Notes: generated by a model not told the origin, from the letters alone. A stretch of 64,000 bases of DNA from JARRNJ01 sp037385045 (GCA_037385045.1 JARRNJ010000025.1:5194-69193); one strand, 5' to 3'; positions 52,422 through 62,086 are shown, counted from the stretch's first letter. Made by a program: numbers and translations.

Positions 52422-53972
52422 ATGTCACCGAGACCCAAGCCCCTGGTTCTGCTGATCCTCGATGGGTGGGGGTACAGCGAAGCAACTGAATTCAATGCCA
52501 TCCACAGCGCCCGGAAACCGGTGTGGGACAGGCTCTGGGCGCGCTATCCCCATACCCTGATCCGCACCTCGGGTGCCGCCGTCGGCCTGCCCGGCGAACA
52601 GATGGGCAATTCCGAGGTGGGGCATCTCAACCTGGGCGCCGGGCGCGTCGTCTACCAGGAGTTCACCCGGGTCAGCCGCGCGGTGCGCACCGGCTCGTTC
52701 TTCACCAACGCCACCCTCACCGGTGCCGTCGACCACGCGGTGGAGCACGGCAAGGCGGTGCACATCCTCGGCCTGCTATCGCCCGGCGGTGTCCACAGCC
52801 ATGAGTGCCATATTCATGCCATGGCCAAGCTGGCCGCCGAGCGTGGCGCCGAGCGGGTTTACCTGCACGCTTTCCTGGACGGGCGCGATACCCCGCCGCG
52901 GAGCGCCGAGAGCTCGATTCGGGCCATGGAGGAAAAGTTCGCCGAATACGGGACCGGCCGCATCGCTTCGATCATCGGCCGCTATTACGCCATGGACCGG
53001 GATCACCGCTGGCCCCGGATTCAGGCCGCTTATGATCTGATCACCCAGGCCAAGGCCGACTACGAGGCCGCCGATGCCCTCACCGCCCTGCGCATGGCCT
53101 ACGAGCGCGGCGAGACGGACGAGTTCGTGTCCGCCACCCGCATCGTTCCGGCCGGCGCAGCGCCCGTGCGGTTCGAGGACGGCGACAGCCTGGTATTCAT
53201 GAACTACCGTTCCGACCGTGCGCGCCAGATTACCCGCCCATTCATCGAGCCCGATTTTGACGGCTTCGAGCGGGCCGCTGCACCCAAGCCCGGATCCGTG
53301 GTGAGCCTTACCGAATACAAGAAGGAATTCGGTATTCCGGTGGCTTTCCCGCCCGAGCGCATGGGCAACGTCCTCGGCGAGTACCTGTCCTCGCTCGGAC
53401 TGCATCAGCTGCGTATCGCCGAGACGGAAAAGTACGCCCACGTCACCTTTTTCTTCAACGGCGGCGAGGAAACGCCGTTTCCGGGCGAGGACCGGATCCT
53501 GGTCCCCTCGCCGCACGTGTCCACCTACGACCTGCAGCCCGAAATGAGCGCGCCCGAAGTCACCGACCACATGGTGGAGGCCATCGAATCGGGCAATTAC
53601 GACGTGATCGTCTGCAACTTCGCCAATCCGGACATGGTCGGCCATACCGGCAACTTCGACGCCGCTGTGAAGGCCATCGAGGCCCTGGACCAGTGCCTCG
53701 GACGCATCCACGCGGCGCTGGAGCGGGCTGATGGCGAGATGCTGATCACCGCCGACCACGGCAACGCCGAGCAGATGCGCGGCGAAGACACCGGCCAGCC
53801 GCACACCGCCCACACCACCAATCTGGTGCCGTTGGTGTACGTGGGCCGCCCGGCGACCCTTGACACCACCGGCGCCTTGGCCGATGTTGCACCGAGCATG
53901 ATCCATCTCATGGGTTTCGAGGTCCCCGGCGAGATGACCGGCCACTCCCTGATTCACCTGGAGCAGGAATGA
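52422..53972 (+). CDS. gpmI: 2,3-bisphosphoglycerate-independent phosphoglycerate mutase
   Basis: 516-aa alkaline-phosphatase-superfamily enzyme converting 3- to 2-phosphoglycerate with two Mn ions. It shows LLILDGWG, the phospho-Ser loop GNSEVGHLNLGAGR, HAFLDGRDTPP, NYRSDRARQ and the metal motif TADHGNAEQM. Its stop overlaps envC by ATGA. Its product is the substrate of enolase, encoded at the far left. Confidence 0.98.
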   Translation: MSPRPKPLVLLILDGWGYSEATEFNAIHSARKPVWDRLWARYPHTLIRTSGAAVGLPGEQMGNSEVGHLNLGAGRVVYQEFTRVSRAVRTGSFFTNATLTGAVDHAVEHGKAVHILGLLSPGGVHSHECHIHAMAKLAAERGAERVYLHAFLDGRDTPPRSAESSIRAMEEKFAEYGTGRIASIIGRYYAMDRDHRWPRIQAAYDLITQAKADYEAADALTALRMAYERGETDEFVSATRIVPAGAAPVRFEDGDSLVFMNYRSDRARQITRPFIEPDFDGFERAAAPKPGSVVSLTEYKKEFGIPVAFPPERMGNVLGEYLSSLGLHQLRIAETEKYAHVTFFFNGGEETPFPGEDRILVPSPHVSTYDLQPEMSAPEVTDHMVEAIESGNYDVIVCNFANPDMVGHTGNFDAAVKAIEALDQCLGRIHAALERADGEMLITADHGNAEQMRGEDTGQPHTAHTTNLVPLVYVGRPATLDTTGALADVAPSMIHLMGFEVPGEMTGHSLIHLEQE

Positions 53973-55198
53973 CCGCAGCCGCGGGATACCGCCGACGCCG
54001 GTGGCACTGGCGCGGCGGGTGTCTGCTGTGCCTGGCGCTGACGGCGTTGGCAGCGGCGGCGCTGCGCCCGGTGCAGGCGGCGGCTACCGCCGAGACGCAG
54101 GCCAAGACCGCCGAGCTGCAACAGCTCCGGGCCCGCATCGGCGAGCTGCGCAAGTCGCTGCAGGCCACGCGGGGGCGCCAGGACAAGGTGCGCCAAGACC
54201 TGCGGCGCGTGGAGGAAACCATCGGCCACGTGCTGCAGTCGCTGCGCCAAGTTCAGTCGGACATGGATCAGACGCAGCAGCGGCTGGCGGATCTCGAGCG
54301 CCAGCGCCAGCTCCTGCGCCAGCGGCTGGGCAAGGACCGCCAGCGCTTGGCGCAGCAGTTGCGCGCCAGCTACATCATGGGGCGCCAGGAACAGCTCAAG
54401 CTGCTGCTCAACCAGACCGACCCCAGCCGCGTCGAGCGCGCGCTGGTGTATTACGACTACCTCAACCGCGCCCGCACCCGGCGCATCCGCACCTCCATGG
54501 CCAAACTCGAGGATCTGCACCAGGTGGAAACCGCCATCGCGGTCAAGCGCGCCCAGCTGCAAAAGATCCGGGCCCGCTACCAGGCTCAGCGCGAAGCCCT
54601 GGAGACCAGCCGCGCCGAGCGCAAACAGGTGCTGGCGGCGCTTAATGCCGAGGCGCAGACCAAGGGTCAGCGCCTCCAGGGCATGCTTGCCAACGAGCAG
54701 CGGCTGGAGAAGGTGATCAAGGCGCTGCAGCAGGCGCTGTCCGACATCCCCATGGACCAGCAGTTGGTGCAGCCCTTTGCCACTCTCAAGGGCCGGCTGC
54801 CGTGGCCGGTGCAGGGCCGCATCGTGGTCCATTACGGCACTCCAAGGGGTGTGGGCCGGCTGCGTTGGCGCGGGGTGCTCATCAAGGCGCCGGCAGGCGC
54901 GCCGGTGCGCGCGATCTCGCATGGGCGCGTGGCGTTCGCCGACTGGCTGCGGGGTTACGGTTTGTTGCTGATTATCGACCACGGTAACGGTTTCATGACC
55001 CTGTACGGGCACAATCAGAGTCTCTACAAGGACGTCGGCGAATGGGTGCAGGCCGGTGAGCTGGTGGCCAGCGTCGGCAGCAGCGGCGGCCAGCCGGAAA
55101 CCGGCCTGTATTTCGCCATTCGGCGCAAGGGACAGCCGGTCAACCCGGTGCGCTGGTGCCGCTCCGCACGCGGCACGCTGGTGGGTGTAAACCCTTGA
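53969..55198 (+). CDS. envC: Murein hydrolase activator EnvC
   Basis: 409 aa. An N-terminal hydrophobic signal (CLLCLALTALAAAAL) leads to long coiled coils (about residues 35-275, rich in Gln, Leu, Arg and Glu) and a C-terminal LytM domain (GVLIKAPAGAPVRAISHGRVAFADWLRGYG.. LYGH). As in EnvC, the domain lacks the full zinc-binding set, so it activates amidases AmiA/AmiB during division rather than cutting peptidoglycan itself. Confidence 0.94.
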   Translation: MTAAAGYRRRRWHWRGGCLLCLALTALAAAALRPVQAAATAETQAKTAELQQLRARIGELRKSLQATRGRQDKVRQDLRRVEETIGHVLQSLRQVQSDMDQTQQRLADLERQRQLLRQRLGKDRQRLAQQLRASYIMGRQEQLKLLLNQTDPSRVERALVYYDYLNRARTRRIRTSMAKLEDLHQVETAIAVKRAQLQKIRARYQAQREALETSRAERKQVLAALNAEAQTKGQRLQGMLANEQRLEKVIKALQQALSDIPMDQQLVQPFATLKGRLPWPVQGRIVVHYGTPRGVGRLRWRGVLIKAPAGAPVRAISHGRVAFADWLRGYGLLLIIDHGNGFMTLYGHNQSLYKDVGEWVQAGELVASVGSSGGQPETGLYFAIRRKGQPVNPVRWCRSARGTLVGVNP

Positions 55199-55298
55199 GG
55201 GAATTCCAGAACTCGCCGGTCTGTGCTATGTTGCGCTTAACTTTACTGATGGGAATTCAGCTGGGGTCCCGGCAGTGGCCGCCAGCGGGAGCATGAGC

Positions 55299-56633
55299 AT
55301 GCAATCCAAGACACGCGTCATCCTGGTTTTACTCCTCGGCATGATGCTGGGCGGCGGCCTGACCTTCGGGTCCGGGGTGCTGGCCAAGCGCAGCGAGCCC
55401 CAAGTGCAGACCCAGATCCCGGTCGAGGAGCTGCGAGCCTTCGCCGATGTGTTCGCGCGCATCAAGAACGACTATGTCGAAAAGGTGGATGACAAGACGC
55501 TGTTGGAAAACGCCATCCGCGGCATGCTCTCGGGCCTCGATCCCCATTCGGCCTACCTCGACGCCGAGCAGTTCAAGGACCTGCAGATCGGCACCACCGG
55601 CGAATTCGGCGGCCTCGGCATCGAGGTGGGCATGGAGAACGGATTCGTCAAGGTCATCGCCCCCATCGACGACACCCCGGCCCAGCGCGCCGGCGTGCAC
55701 GCGGGCGATCTGATCATCCGCCTGGACGACACTCCGGTCAAAGGCATGACGCTCGCCGACGCCGTCAAGCACATGCGCGGCAAGCCCGGGAGCAAGATCA
55801 CGCTCACCATCGTGCGCGAAGGGGTGGACAAACCCCTTACCATCACCATCACCCGCGCCATTATCAAGGTCAAGAGCGTCAAGAGCCGCATGCTGGAGCC
55901 TGGCTACGGCTACGTGCGCATCACCCAGTTCCAGTCCAAAACCGGTGACTCGCTGGTCAAGGCGGTGGCGAAGCTGAAAAAGGAAAGCGGCGGCAAGCTC
56001 AAGGGCATGGTGCTGGATCTGCGCAACAACCCGGGCGGCGTGCTCGGTGCCGCAGTGGCGGTTTCCGACGCGTTTCTCAATTCCGGCCTGATTGTCTACA
56101 CCGAGGGGCGGGTGCCCGATTCGCGCCTGCGTTTTACCGCCAATCCCGGCGACGTGCTCAACGGCGCGCCGCTGATCGTGCTGGTTAACGGCGGTTCGGC
56201 TTCCGCCTCGGAGATCGTTTCCGGCGCGCTGCAGGACCACCACCGCGCCATCATCATGGGCCAGCGCACCTTCGGCAAGGGCTCGGTGCAGACCATCATG
56301 CCGTCGCGCGGCGGCACGGCGGTCAAATTGACCACGGCGCGCTACTACACTCCCTCGGGCCGCTCGATCCAGGCCGAAGGCATTGTTCCCGACGTGGAAG
56401 TGAAGAACGTCAAGGTTACCAGCGTTCAGCAGCCCTCGGTGGGGCTGCTCAAGGAAAAGGATCTCAGCCGCCACCTGATCAACGGTGAGGCGGAAAAAGC
56501 CAAGGAAGCCGCGAAGCAGAAAATCGAAGCGCAGGACGCCAAGACCGATGACCACCTCATGCGTACCGACTACCAGCTGTTCGAGGCGCTGACGCTGCTG
56601 AAAGGGCTGAATATTGCGCGGCAGGCGCAATAG
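55299..56633 (+). CDS. ctpA: Carboxyl-terminal processing protease (S41, CtpA-like)
   Basis: 444 aa, a periplasmic serine protease. A signal/anchor (VILVLLLGMMLGGGLTFGSG) precedes the S41 N-terminal region, a PDZ domain (GGLGIEVGMENGFVKVIAPIDDTPAQRAGVHAGD) and the catalytic Ser in NGGSASASEIVSGAL with Lys in TFGKGSVQT. The C-terminus is Lys/Glu-rich. ATG 55299 has CGGGAG at better spacing than ATG 55293 or GTG 55275. In Pseudomonas CtpA with LbcA degrades cell-wall hydrolases, which fits its place next to envC. Confidence 0.95.
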   Translation: MQSKTRVILVLLLGMMLGGGLTFGSGVLAKRSEPQVQTQIPVEELRAFADVFARIKNDYVEKVDDKTLLENAIRGMLSGLDPHSAYLDAEQFKDLQIGTTGEFGGLGIEVGMENGFVKVIAPIDDTPAQRAGVHAGDLIIRLDDTPVKGMTLADAVKHMRGKPGSKITLTIVREGVDKPLTITITRAIIKVKSVKSRMLEPGYGYVRITQFQSKTGDSLVKAVAKLKKESGGKLKGMVLDLRNNPGGVLGAAVAVSDAFLNSGLIVYTEGRVPDSRLRFTANPGDVLNGAPLIVLVNGGSASASEIVSGALQDHHRAIIMGQRTFGKGSVQTIMPSRGGTAVKLTTARYYTPSGRSIQAEGIVPDVEVKNVKVTSVQQPSVGLLKEKDLSRHLINGEAEKAKEAAKQKIEAQDAKTDDHLMRTDYQLFEALTLLKGLNIARQAQ

Positions 56634-57474
56634 GGCGGGCGACCGACAGGGATTCCGGAGCCTCGGGGCCACGCTGCTGCTGGCAGCGGTGCTGGCCGGC
56701 GTTTCGCCGGCACCCGCGGTCGCCGGCGCCGACGAGCCTGCCATCAGCATCATCATCGACGATCTTGGCGGGCGCTTCGATGCCGACCTGGAGGCGGTCC
56801 GCCTGCCCGGGCCCGTGGCCTGCGCGTTCCTGCCCCACGACGAATACACCCGCCAGCTGGCCGAGCTCGCCTATGCCAATCACAAGGAAGTGATGCTGCA
56901 CCTGCCGATGCAGACCGTCGGCAACCGGCGGCTGGATGCGGGCGGGCTGACCATGCACATGACCCACCGGGAGTTCCTGCGCACTCTGGCCGCCGACATC
57001 GCCGCCGTACCCCACCTGGTGGGAATCAACAACCATATGGGCAGCCTGCTGACCCAGCACGCCGGCGACATGCTGTGGCTGATGCGTGCCATCCATCACC
57101 GCGGCGACCTGTTTTTCGTCGACAGCCGCACCACCAAGGCCACGGTCGCCATGCAGGTGGCCATGGAAACCCACGTGCCCACCACCGAGCGCGACGTGTT
57201 CCTGGACGACGACCGCTCCATCCCGGCGATCCGCGCTCAATTCCAGCGTTTGCTGGCGCTCGCCCGCGCCCACGGCAGTGCGGTGGCAATCGGCCATCCC
57301 CATCCCCATACTTTGCGGGTGCTGCGGGAGATGCTTCCGCAGCTGGCCGACGAAGGGATCCGGCTGATCCCGGTCAGGGCCATGATCCGACTGCGACAAC
57401 AACGGAGGGAGTCATGGCAAGCGTCCTTGTCCCCCTCGCCCAAGGCTGCGAGGAAATCGAAGCCGTCACCATAG
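56614..57474 (+). CDS. yibQ: Divergent polysaccharide deacetylase family protein (YibQ)
   Basis: 286 aa. The likely TTG start at 56614 overlaps the ctpA end and has AAAGGG upstream. A signal peptide (ATLLLAAVLAGVSPAPAVAGA) precedes a NodB-like barrel (ISIIIDDLGGRFDADLEAVRLPGPVACAFLP, HLPMQ, NNHMGS, FFVDSRTT, AIGHPHPHT). It is the usual last gene of the gpmI-envC-ctpA run. Its activity is unproven in the family. Confidence 0.92.
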   Translation: MRGRRNRAGDRQGFRSLGATLLLAAVLAGVSPAPAVAGADEPAISIIIDDLGGRFDADLEAVRLPGPVACAFLPHDEYTRQLAELAYANHKEVMLHLPMQTVGNRRLDAGGLTMHMTHREFLRTLAADIAAVPHLVGINNHMGSLLTQHAGDMLWLMRAIHHRGDLFFVDSRTTKATVAMQVAMETHVPTTERDVFLDDDRSIPAIRAQFQRLLALARAHGSAVAIGHPHPHTLRVLREMLPQLADEGIRLIPVRAMIRLRQQRRESWQASLSPSPKAARKSKPSP

Positions 57475-57971
57475 TCGACCTGCTGCGCCGCGGCGGCGTG
57501 GAGGTGGTGACCGCCGGGCTCGATGAGCGGCCGGTCAGGGCTTCGCGCGGCACCGTGCTGGTGCCGGATACCACCCTCGAGCAGGTGCTCGAGCGGGACT
57601 TCGACATGATTGCGCTGCCCGGAGGACAGCCGGGGGCGGACAACCTGGCCGCCGACGAGCGGCTGCAGCGGCTGCTGCAGCATACCGCCGGGCGCGGTGC
57701 CTATACCGCCGCCATCTGCGCCGCACCGCGGGTGCTGGCGGATGCCGGCCTGCTGCACGGGCGGCAGGCGACCAGCTTCCCCGGCGCCCTCGACGACCGG
57801 GCGGTGGAGAACCTGACCTACCGCGAGCAACCGGTGGTCACCGACGGGCGGGTGGTCACTTCACGCGGCCCGGGGACCGCTATGGATTTCGCCCTGCACC
57901 TGCTTGAGTTGCTGCGGGGCCGGGCGAAGCGGGACGAAGTGGAGGCGGCGCTGCAGCGTCCGCCGCGGTGA
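57414..57971 (+). CDS. yajL: DJ-1/PfpI family protein (YajL-like)
   Basis: 185 aa. The DJ-1 fold is evident: ASVLVPLAQGCEEIEAVTIVDLLRRGGVEV with the conserved Glu, PGGQPGADNL, and the nucleophile elbow AAICAAPRVLADAG with the reactive Cys. The family protects against oxidative and carbonyl stress; exact chemistry is debated. It overlaps the 3' end of yibQ by 61 nt in another frame; ACGGAGGGAG is a strong ribosome binding site. Confidence 0.93.
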   Translation: MASVLVPLAQGCEEIEAVTIVDLLRRGGVEVVTAGLDERPVRASRGTVLVPDTTLEQVLERDFDMIALPGGQPGADNLAADERLQRLLQHTAGRGAYTAAICAAPRVLADAGLLHGRQATSFPGALDDRAVENLTYREQPVVTDGRVVTSRGPGTAMDFALHLLELLRGRAKRDEVEAALQRPPR

Positions 57972-58398
57972 GGCCGGCGCACCACCGCCGGTTTGTCGGC
58001 GGCAGCACGGCCGTTGGCCAGGGGTTCGGGACCCCGGCGATGGCTCCTGCCCCGCCCTTGCCCGGTGGATGCGCTGCGCTTATCCACCCTACGATTCCGC
58101 CTTTTTTCCCCTTTGCCGCCACGCGCCAAGGCCACCGTGTGCGGAATGCGGTGCGGCGGCGCAGATGATCCGCAGCCCCGGGCCCTCGCGGCGGTCCGGC
58201 GCGCGGCTGCCCAGAGGCGCCCGGGTCCACAGCCCGCCGGGCGGTTACAGCTAACCTGCCTGTCGCACCAGGCGGCCGCCGCCCGGCTTGGAAGTGACCG
58301 TACGTAGCGAGCAATCGGTCACCGGTTGCCGGAACGTTGAGGGTGCCGTTTGTTCCCGTTTGCGCCCTATCCGGGCCCTGGCTGGCGCAGTAGCCGGG
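57972..58398. other. Spacer between convergent yajL and ubiB
   Basis: 427 bp with no supportable gene. It holds a GGTGGAT...ATCCACC repeat at 58064-58093. Other open frames are Arg/Pro/Gly-rich and overlapping. No clear terminator with a T-run was found for either gene. Confidence 0.5.
58064..58093. repeat. Dispersed-type palindromic repeat GGTGGATGCGCTGCGCTTATCCACC
   Basis: Arms GGTGGAT and ATCCACC surround a GCGCTGCGC core and are followed by CTACG. Sequences of the form GGTGGATGCG..CGCTTATCCACCCTACG are, to my knowledge, frequent intergenic repeats in proteobacterial genomes. It may be REP-like or a RAYT-mobilised element. Confidence 0.6.
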
Positions 58399-60051
58399 TT
58401 AACGCCGCCACAGGGCGCTGAGCAGCAGGCCGGCGCCCAGGGTGCCCAGGATCCAGCTGCTCACGGGCATGTCGGCGAACATGCGGGCGCCGTAGTTGTC
58501 CAGCCCCAGGTTCACCGCGGCCCCGACGATCAGGGCGGCGCCGGCGATGGCCGCCACCGAGCGGCGGTTGGCCTGGCGGATCTCCCGGCGCAGCTTGTCC
58601 AGCTCGCGGGACGTGTCCTGCTCCTGCAGTTTGCCCTGCACCGCCTTGGTCAGATAGGTGTGCAGCAGCGCCGGCAGCTCGGGCAGCTTTTCCGACCACA
58701 CCGGCAGGTTCTCGCGCAGGCGGCGGGCGAAGGCGCGGGTGCCCACCTGTTCGCTCATCCAGCGCTCCAGGAATGGTTTGGCGGTGGTCCACAGGTCAAG
58801 GTCCGGGTACAGCTGCCGGCCGAGGCCCTCGATGTTGAGCAGGGTCTTTTGCAGCAGCACCAGCTGCGGCTGCACCTCCATGTTGAAGCGCCGCGCGGTC
58901 TGGAACAGCCGCAACAACACCTGGCCGAAGGAAATATCTTTCAGGGGGCGGTTGAAGTTGGGTTCGCACACCGCCCGGATCGCCGATTCGAACTCGTCCA
59001 CCCGGGTGTCGGGCGGAACCCAGCCCGACTCCAGGTGCAGCTCCGCAACCCGCTGGTAGTCGCGGTTGAAGAAGGCGATGAAGTTCTCCGCCAGGTAGCG
59101 TTTGTCCTCCGGCGTCAGTGTTCCCATGATGCCGAAATCGACGGCGATATAGCGTCCTGTCGGTGACACGAAAATGTTGCCGGGATGCATGTCGGCGTGG
59201 AAGAAGTTGTGTTTGAACACCTGGGTGTAGAAGATTTCCACGCCATGTTCGGCCAACATCTTGAGGTCGATGCCGGCGGCGCGCAACTGGTCGGTATTGC
59301 TGATCGGCATGCCCGAGATGCGCTCCATGACCATGACGTTGCGCCGTGCATAGGGCCAATAGACGTCGGGCACGTAGAGGCGCGGCGAACCCTCGAAATT
59401 GCGCCGCAGCTGCGCCGCATTGGCGGCTTCACGCACCAGGTCGAGTTCGTCGAAGATGACCTTCTCGAATTCCTGCACCACTTCCCGCGGCCGCAGCCGC
59501 CGGCCTTCGCGCCAGTAGCGCTCGGCCAGGCCGGCGACGTAGTACATCAGCCCCACGTCGCGGCGGATGACGGGCTCGATGTTGGGGCGCAGCACCTTGA
59601 CCACGACCTCGCGTCCGTCGTGCAGCCGTGCCGCATGCACCTGGGCGATGGACGCCGAGGCCAGCGGCTGTTCATCGAATTCCTGGAACAGCTCGCCGAT
59701 GCTGCGGCCGTAAGTGGTTTCGATGATCTGCCGGGCCCGCCGGCCGGGGAACGGCGGCACCCGGTCCTGGAGGCCCGCCAGCTCGGCGGCGATGTCATCG
59801 GGCAGCAGATCGCGGCGGGTGGAGAGGATCTGGCCGAACTTGACGAAAATCGGCCCCAGGTCCTCCAGGGCGCGGCGGATGCGCTCGCCCCGGGGCGCCC
59901 GTTTGCCTCGCAGCCAATACCATGGGGCCAGGTAGATGAGAAAACGCACCGGGCGGAACAAATGGGTGGCGATAATCAGCTCATCGAGCCCGTGGCGCAC
60001 CAGCACCAGATTGATGTACACCAGGCGCAGCAGCTGCCCGGGGCGGATCAT
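58399..60051 (-). CDS. ubiB: Ubiquinone biosynthesis kinase-like protein UbiB
   Basis: 550-aa atypical kinase/ATPase needed for coenzyme Q synthesis. It has the KxGQ motif (FVKFGQILSTRRDLLP), the Ala-rich loop SASIAQVHAARL, VVKVLRP, the HADMHPGN catalytic loop and AVDFGIMG, and ends with two membrane helices (VAAIAGAALIVGAAVNLG, SWILGTLGAGLLLSAL). The ATG at 60051 (MIRPGQLLRL) is preferred over an upstream start at 60084. Confidence 0.96.
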   Translation of the reverse strand: MIRPGQLLRLVYINLVLVRHGLDELIIATHLFRPVRFLIYLAPWYWLRGKRAPRGERIRRALEDLGPIFVKFGQILSTRRDLLPDDIAAELAGLQDRVPPFPGRRARQIIETTYGRSIGELFQEFDEQPLASASIAQVHAARLHDGREVVVKVLRPNIEPVIRRDVGLMYYVAGLAERYWREGRRLRPREVVQEFEKVIFDELDLVREAANAAQLRRNFEGSPRLYVPDVYWPYARRNVMVMERISGMPISNTDQLRAAGIDLKMLAEHGVEIFYTQVFKHNFFHADMHPGNIFVSPTGRYIAVDFGIMGTLTPEDKRYLAENFIAFFNRDYQRVAELHLESGWVPPDTRVDEFESAIRAVCEPNFNRPLKDISFGQVLLRLFQTARRFNMEVQPQLVLLQKTLLNIEGLGRQLYPDLDLWTTAKPFLERWMSEQVGTRAFARRLRENLPVWSEKLPELPALLHTYLTKAVQGKLQEQDTSRELDKLRREIRQANRRSVAAIAGAALIVGAAVNLGLDNYGARMFADMPVSSWILGTLGAGLLLSALWRR

Positions 60052-60197
60052 AGCGCCGCCCCCATTGGGTCGGGCGCACCGCATCCGGTAGGATTGTCCT
60101 TCTGGTTCAATGGCTTGTTATTTTTTGTAGTCAAGTTGAAAATCGTAGCTCTGTCAAAAACAACATGGCAGACCAAATAATATCCCGCGTCGTGACC
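60052..60197. other. AT-rich spacer between ubiJ and ubiB
   Basis: 146 bp, markedly AT-richer than the flanking genes. The minus strand has TTGACA at about 60145-60150 without a good -10 at 17 bp. It may carry a weak internal promoter for ubiB or be inserted sequence; ubiJ and ubiB are usually tightly linked. Confidence 0.4.
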
Positions 60198-60821
60198 TCA
60201 CGATGGTTTGCGCAGGCGCCCGAGCCGCGCCTCGGCCCGGTCCACGTCCGAGCGCAGGCGGTCGACCTCGTCCACGAACCGCTGTACTTCGGCGCCGGGC
60301 GCCAGCCAGCGCCCCTCCTCCTCCAGGTACTCGGCGGCATCCAGAGCCAGGCTGTCCAGCGACCGGGCGGTCCAGGCGCGTAACGCCCGCGCCCCGCGTC
60401 CCAGCTGGTGGGCGATGACGTCGCCGGTGAGGTGCGACAGGTGCTCTTCCCAGTCAATATCGATGCCGTCGAGAATGGTTTTGAAGCGCTGCCCCAACTC
60501 GGTGTCGCCGCGGATTTCCACCTCGCCCGAAAACAAGGCCTCGGCTGCGCCGCCGCGCACGCCCAGGCGCAAAAATGCCAGTGGCGTGCCGATCAGGGTT
60601 GCATCGGGCTCGCCCTCATAGCTGCCCAGCAGCTGCAGGCGGCCGGCGCCCGGCAGCACGAACAGCCCAAGGTCGAAACCGCGCAGCTCCAGGGCAATGA
60701 CCCGGCCCTGCAGCTCGGCCAGGCGCGCCGACCCGGACGGGTCCAGCGCCAGGTATTGGTTGGCCGCATTTTCCAGCGCCGCCAGCGCCGGGACCGGGGC
60801 GTTCACCACAGCAGCCCGCAC
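60198..60821 (-). CDS. ubiJ: Ubiquinone biosynthesis accessory factor UbiJ
   Basis: 207 aa with a sterol-carrier-protein-2-like fold (about residues 15-110, LELRGFDLGLFVLPGAGRLQLLG.. DATLIGTPLAFLRL) and a helical C-terminus (EAEVQ-like VDEVDRLRSDVDRAEARLGRL). It binds lipid intermediates in the soluble Ubi complex with UbiK. It starts at a GTG 10 bp after ubiE, in the ubiE-ubiJ-ubiB order. Confidence 0.93.
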   Translation of the reverse strand: MRAAVVNAPVPALAALENAANQYLALDPSGSARLAELQGRVIALELRGFDLGLFVLPGAGRLQLLGSYEGEPDATLIGTPLAFLRLGVRGGAAEALFSGEVEIRGDTELGQRFKTILDGIDIDWEEHLSHLTGDVIAHQLGRGARALRAWTARSLDSLALDAAEYLEEEGRWLAPGAEVQRFVDEVDRLRSDVDRAEARLGRLRKPS

Positions 60822-60831
60822 GGCGCCGCCG

Positions 60832-61593
60832 TCAAAATTTGAAACCCCGGTGCACCGCGACGATGCCGCCGCTGAGATTGAAGTACTCGCAGCGCTCGAA
60901 GCCGGCCGCCTCCATCATGGCCTTGAGCGTCTCCTGGTCCGGATGCATGCGGATGGACTCGGCCAGGTAGCGGTAGCTGCCCTCGTCCCGGGCGATGAGC
61001 TTGCCCAGCAGGGGCAGTACCTTGAAGGAGTACAGGTCGTAGAGTGGTTTCAGCCCCGGCGCTGTGGGTTTGGAGAATTCCAGTACCAGCGCCCTTCCTC
61101 CCGGTTTCAAGGTGCGGAACATGGAGCGCAGCGCCGCGTCCTTGTCGGTGACGTTGCGCAGGCCGAAGCCGATGGTGATGCAGTCGAAGTAACTGTCGGG
61201 AAACGGCAGCTGTTCGGCGTCGGCCTGGACGAACTCGATGTTGCCCACCAGGCCTTCGTCCACCAGGCGGCTGCGGCCCCGGTCCAGCATGGACGCATTG
61301 ATGTCCGACAATACCACCTGGCCCTCGGCGCCGGCCATGCGGGCGAAGCGGGCCGCCAGATCGCCGGTGCCGCCCGCCAGGTCCAGCACCCGTTGGCCGG
61401 ATTTCACGCCGCTGAGCTCGATGGTATAGCGTTTCCACAGCCGGTGGATCCCGAGCGACATCAGATCGTTCATGAGGTCGTAGCGGTCGGCTACGGAGTG
61501 GAATACATCGGCGACGCGTTTCGCCTTTTCCTCCAGCGGAACCTGCTGGTAGCCGAAATGGGTGGAACCGGATTGCTGGTGTTTTGGGTCCAT
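60832..61593 (-). CDS. ubiE: Demethylubiquinone/demethylmenaquinone C-methyltransferase UbiE
   Basis: 253-aa SAM methyltransferase of quinone synthesis. It has VADVFHSVADRYDLMNDLMSLGIHRLWK, the SAM loop LDLAGGTGDLAARFA, and NVTDKDAALRSMFRTLKPGGRALVLEFSKP, and ends GGIVAVHRGFKF. The ATG at 61593 (MDPKHQQSGSTHFGYQQV) is preferred over an upstream in-frame start. Confidence 0.98.
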   Translation of the reverse strand: MDPKHQQSGSTHFGYQQVPLEEKAKRVADVFHSVADRYDLMNDLMSLGIHRLWKRYTIELSGVKSGQRVLDLAGGTGDLAARFARMAGAEGQVVLSDINASMLDRGRSRLVDEGLVGNIEFVQADAEQLPFPDSYFDCITIGFGLRNVTDKDAALRSMFRTLKPGGRALVLEFSKPTAPGLKPLYDLYSFKVLPLLGKLIARDEGSYRYLAESIRMHPDQETLKAMMEAAGFERCEYFNLSGGIVAVHRGFKF

Positions 61594-61729
61594 GGTGCTG
61601 TCCGCCTGCTTGTCGGCCCCGTCCGGGCGCCCCGAGTGCCCTATTGTAACCAATCATGAACCACGGGCGCAGCGTTGCAACGCGCCCCCGTATTGCACCG
61701 CCCGCGTGGTTACGGCTCCGGCCGGTTGC

Positions 61730-62086
61730 TCAGGCGCGCGTGTAGCCGGCCGCCTGCAGGCGCTTCAGGTACTCGGCCCAGTTCCGCTCCTGGTCCTTGC
61801 CGAGCCGGTAGAGCGTGTCCCAGGAATAGATGCCGGTGTTGTGGCCGTCATCGAAGTGAATGCCGATGGCATAGTTGCCGACCTGTTCCACCTGTTCGAT
61901 GTTGACGTTTTCCTTGCCCACCTGCAGCACCTCCTGGCCGGGGCCGTGGCCCTGCACCTCGGCCGAAGGCGAGAAGCAGCGCAGGTATTCGGCCGGCATC
62001 ACGAAGCGCTCGCCGTCATCGAAGGCGACCTCCAGGGTCTTTGACTTGGTGTGGACACTGATTTCCGTGGGCTTGGGTGACGCCAT
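61730..62086 (-). CDS. DUF971 (gamma-butyrobetaine hydroxylase N-terminal-like) protein
   Basis: 118 aa. The core EISVHTKSKTLEVAFDDGERFVMPAEYLRCFSPSAEVQGHG and the IHFDDGHNTGIYSWDTLYRLG motif identify DUF971, often found downstream of hslVU. A zinc site as in the related carnitine enzyme domain is not complete. Function unknown, possibly Fe-S or quinone related. Confidence 0.93.
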   Translation of the reverse strand: MASPKPTEISVHTKSKTLEVAFDDGERFVMPAEYLRCFSPSAEVQGHGPGQEVLQVGKENVNIEQVEQVGNYAIGIHFDDGHNTGIYSWDTLYRLGKDQERNWAEYLKRLQAAGYTRA

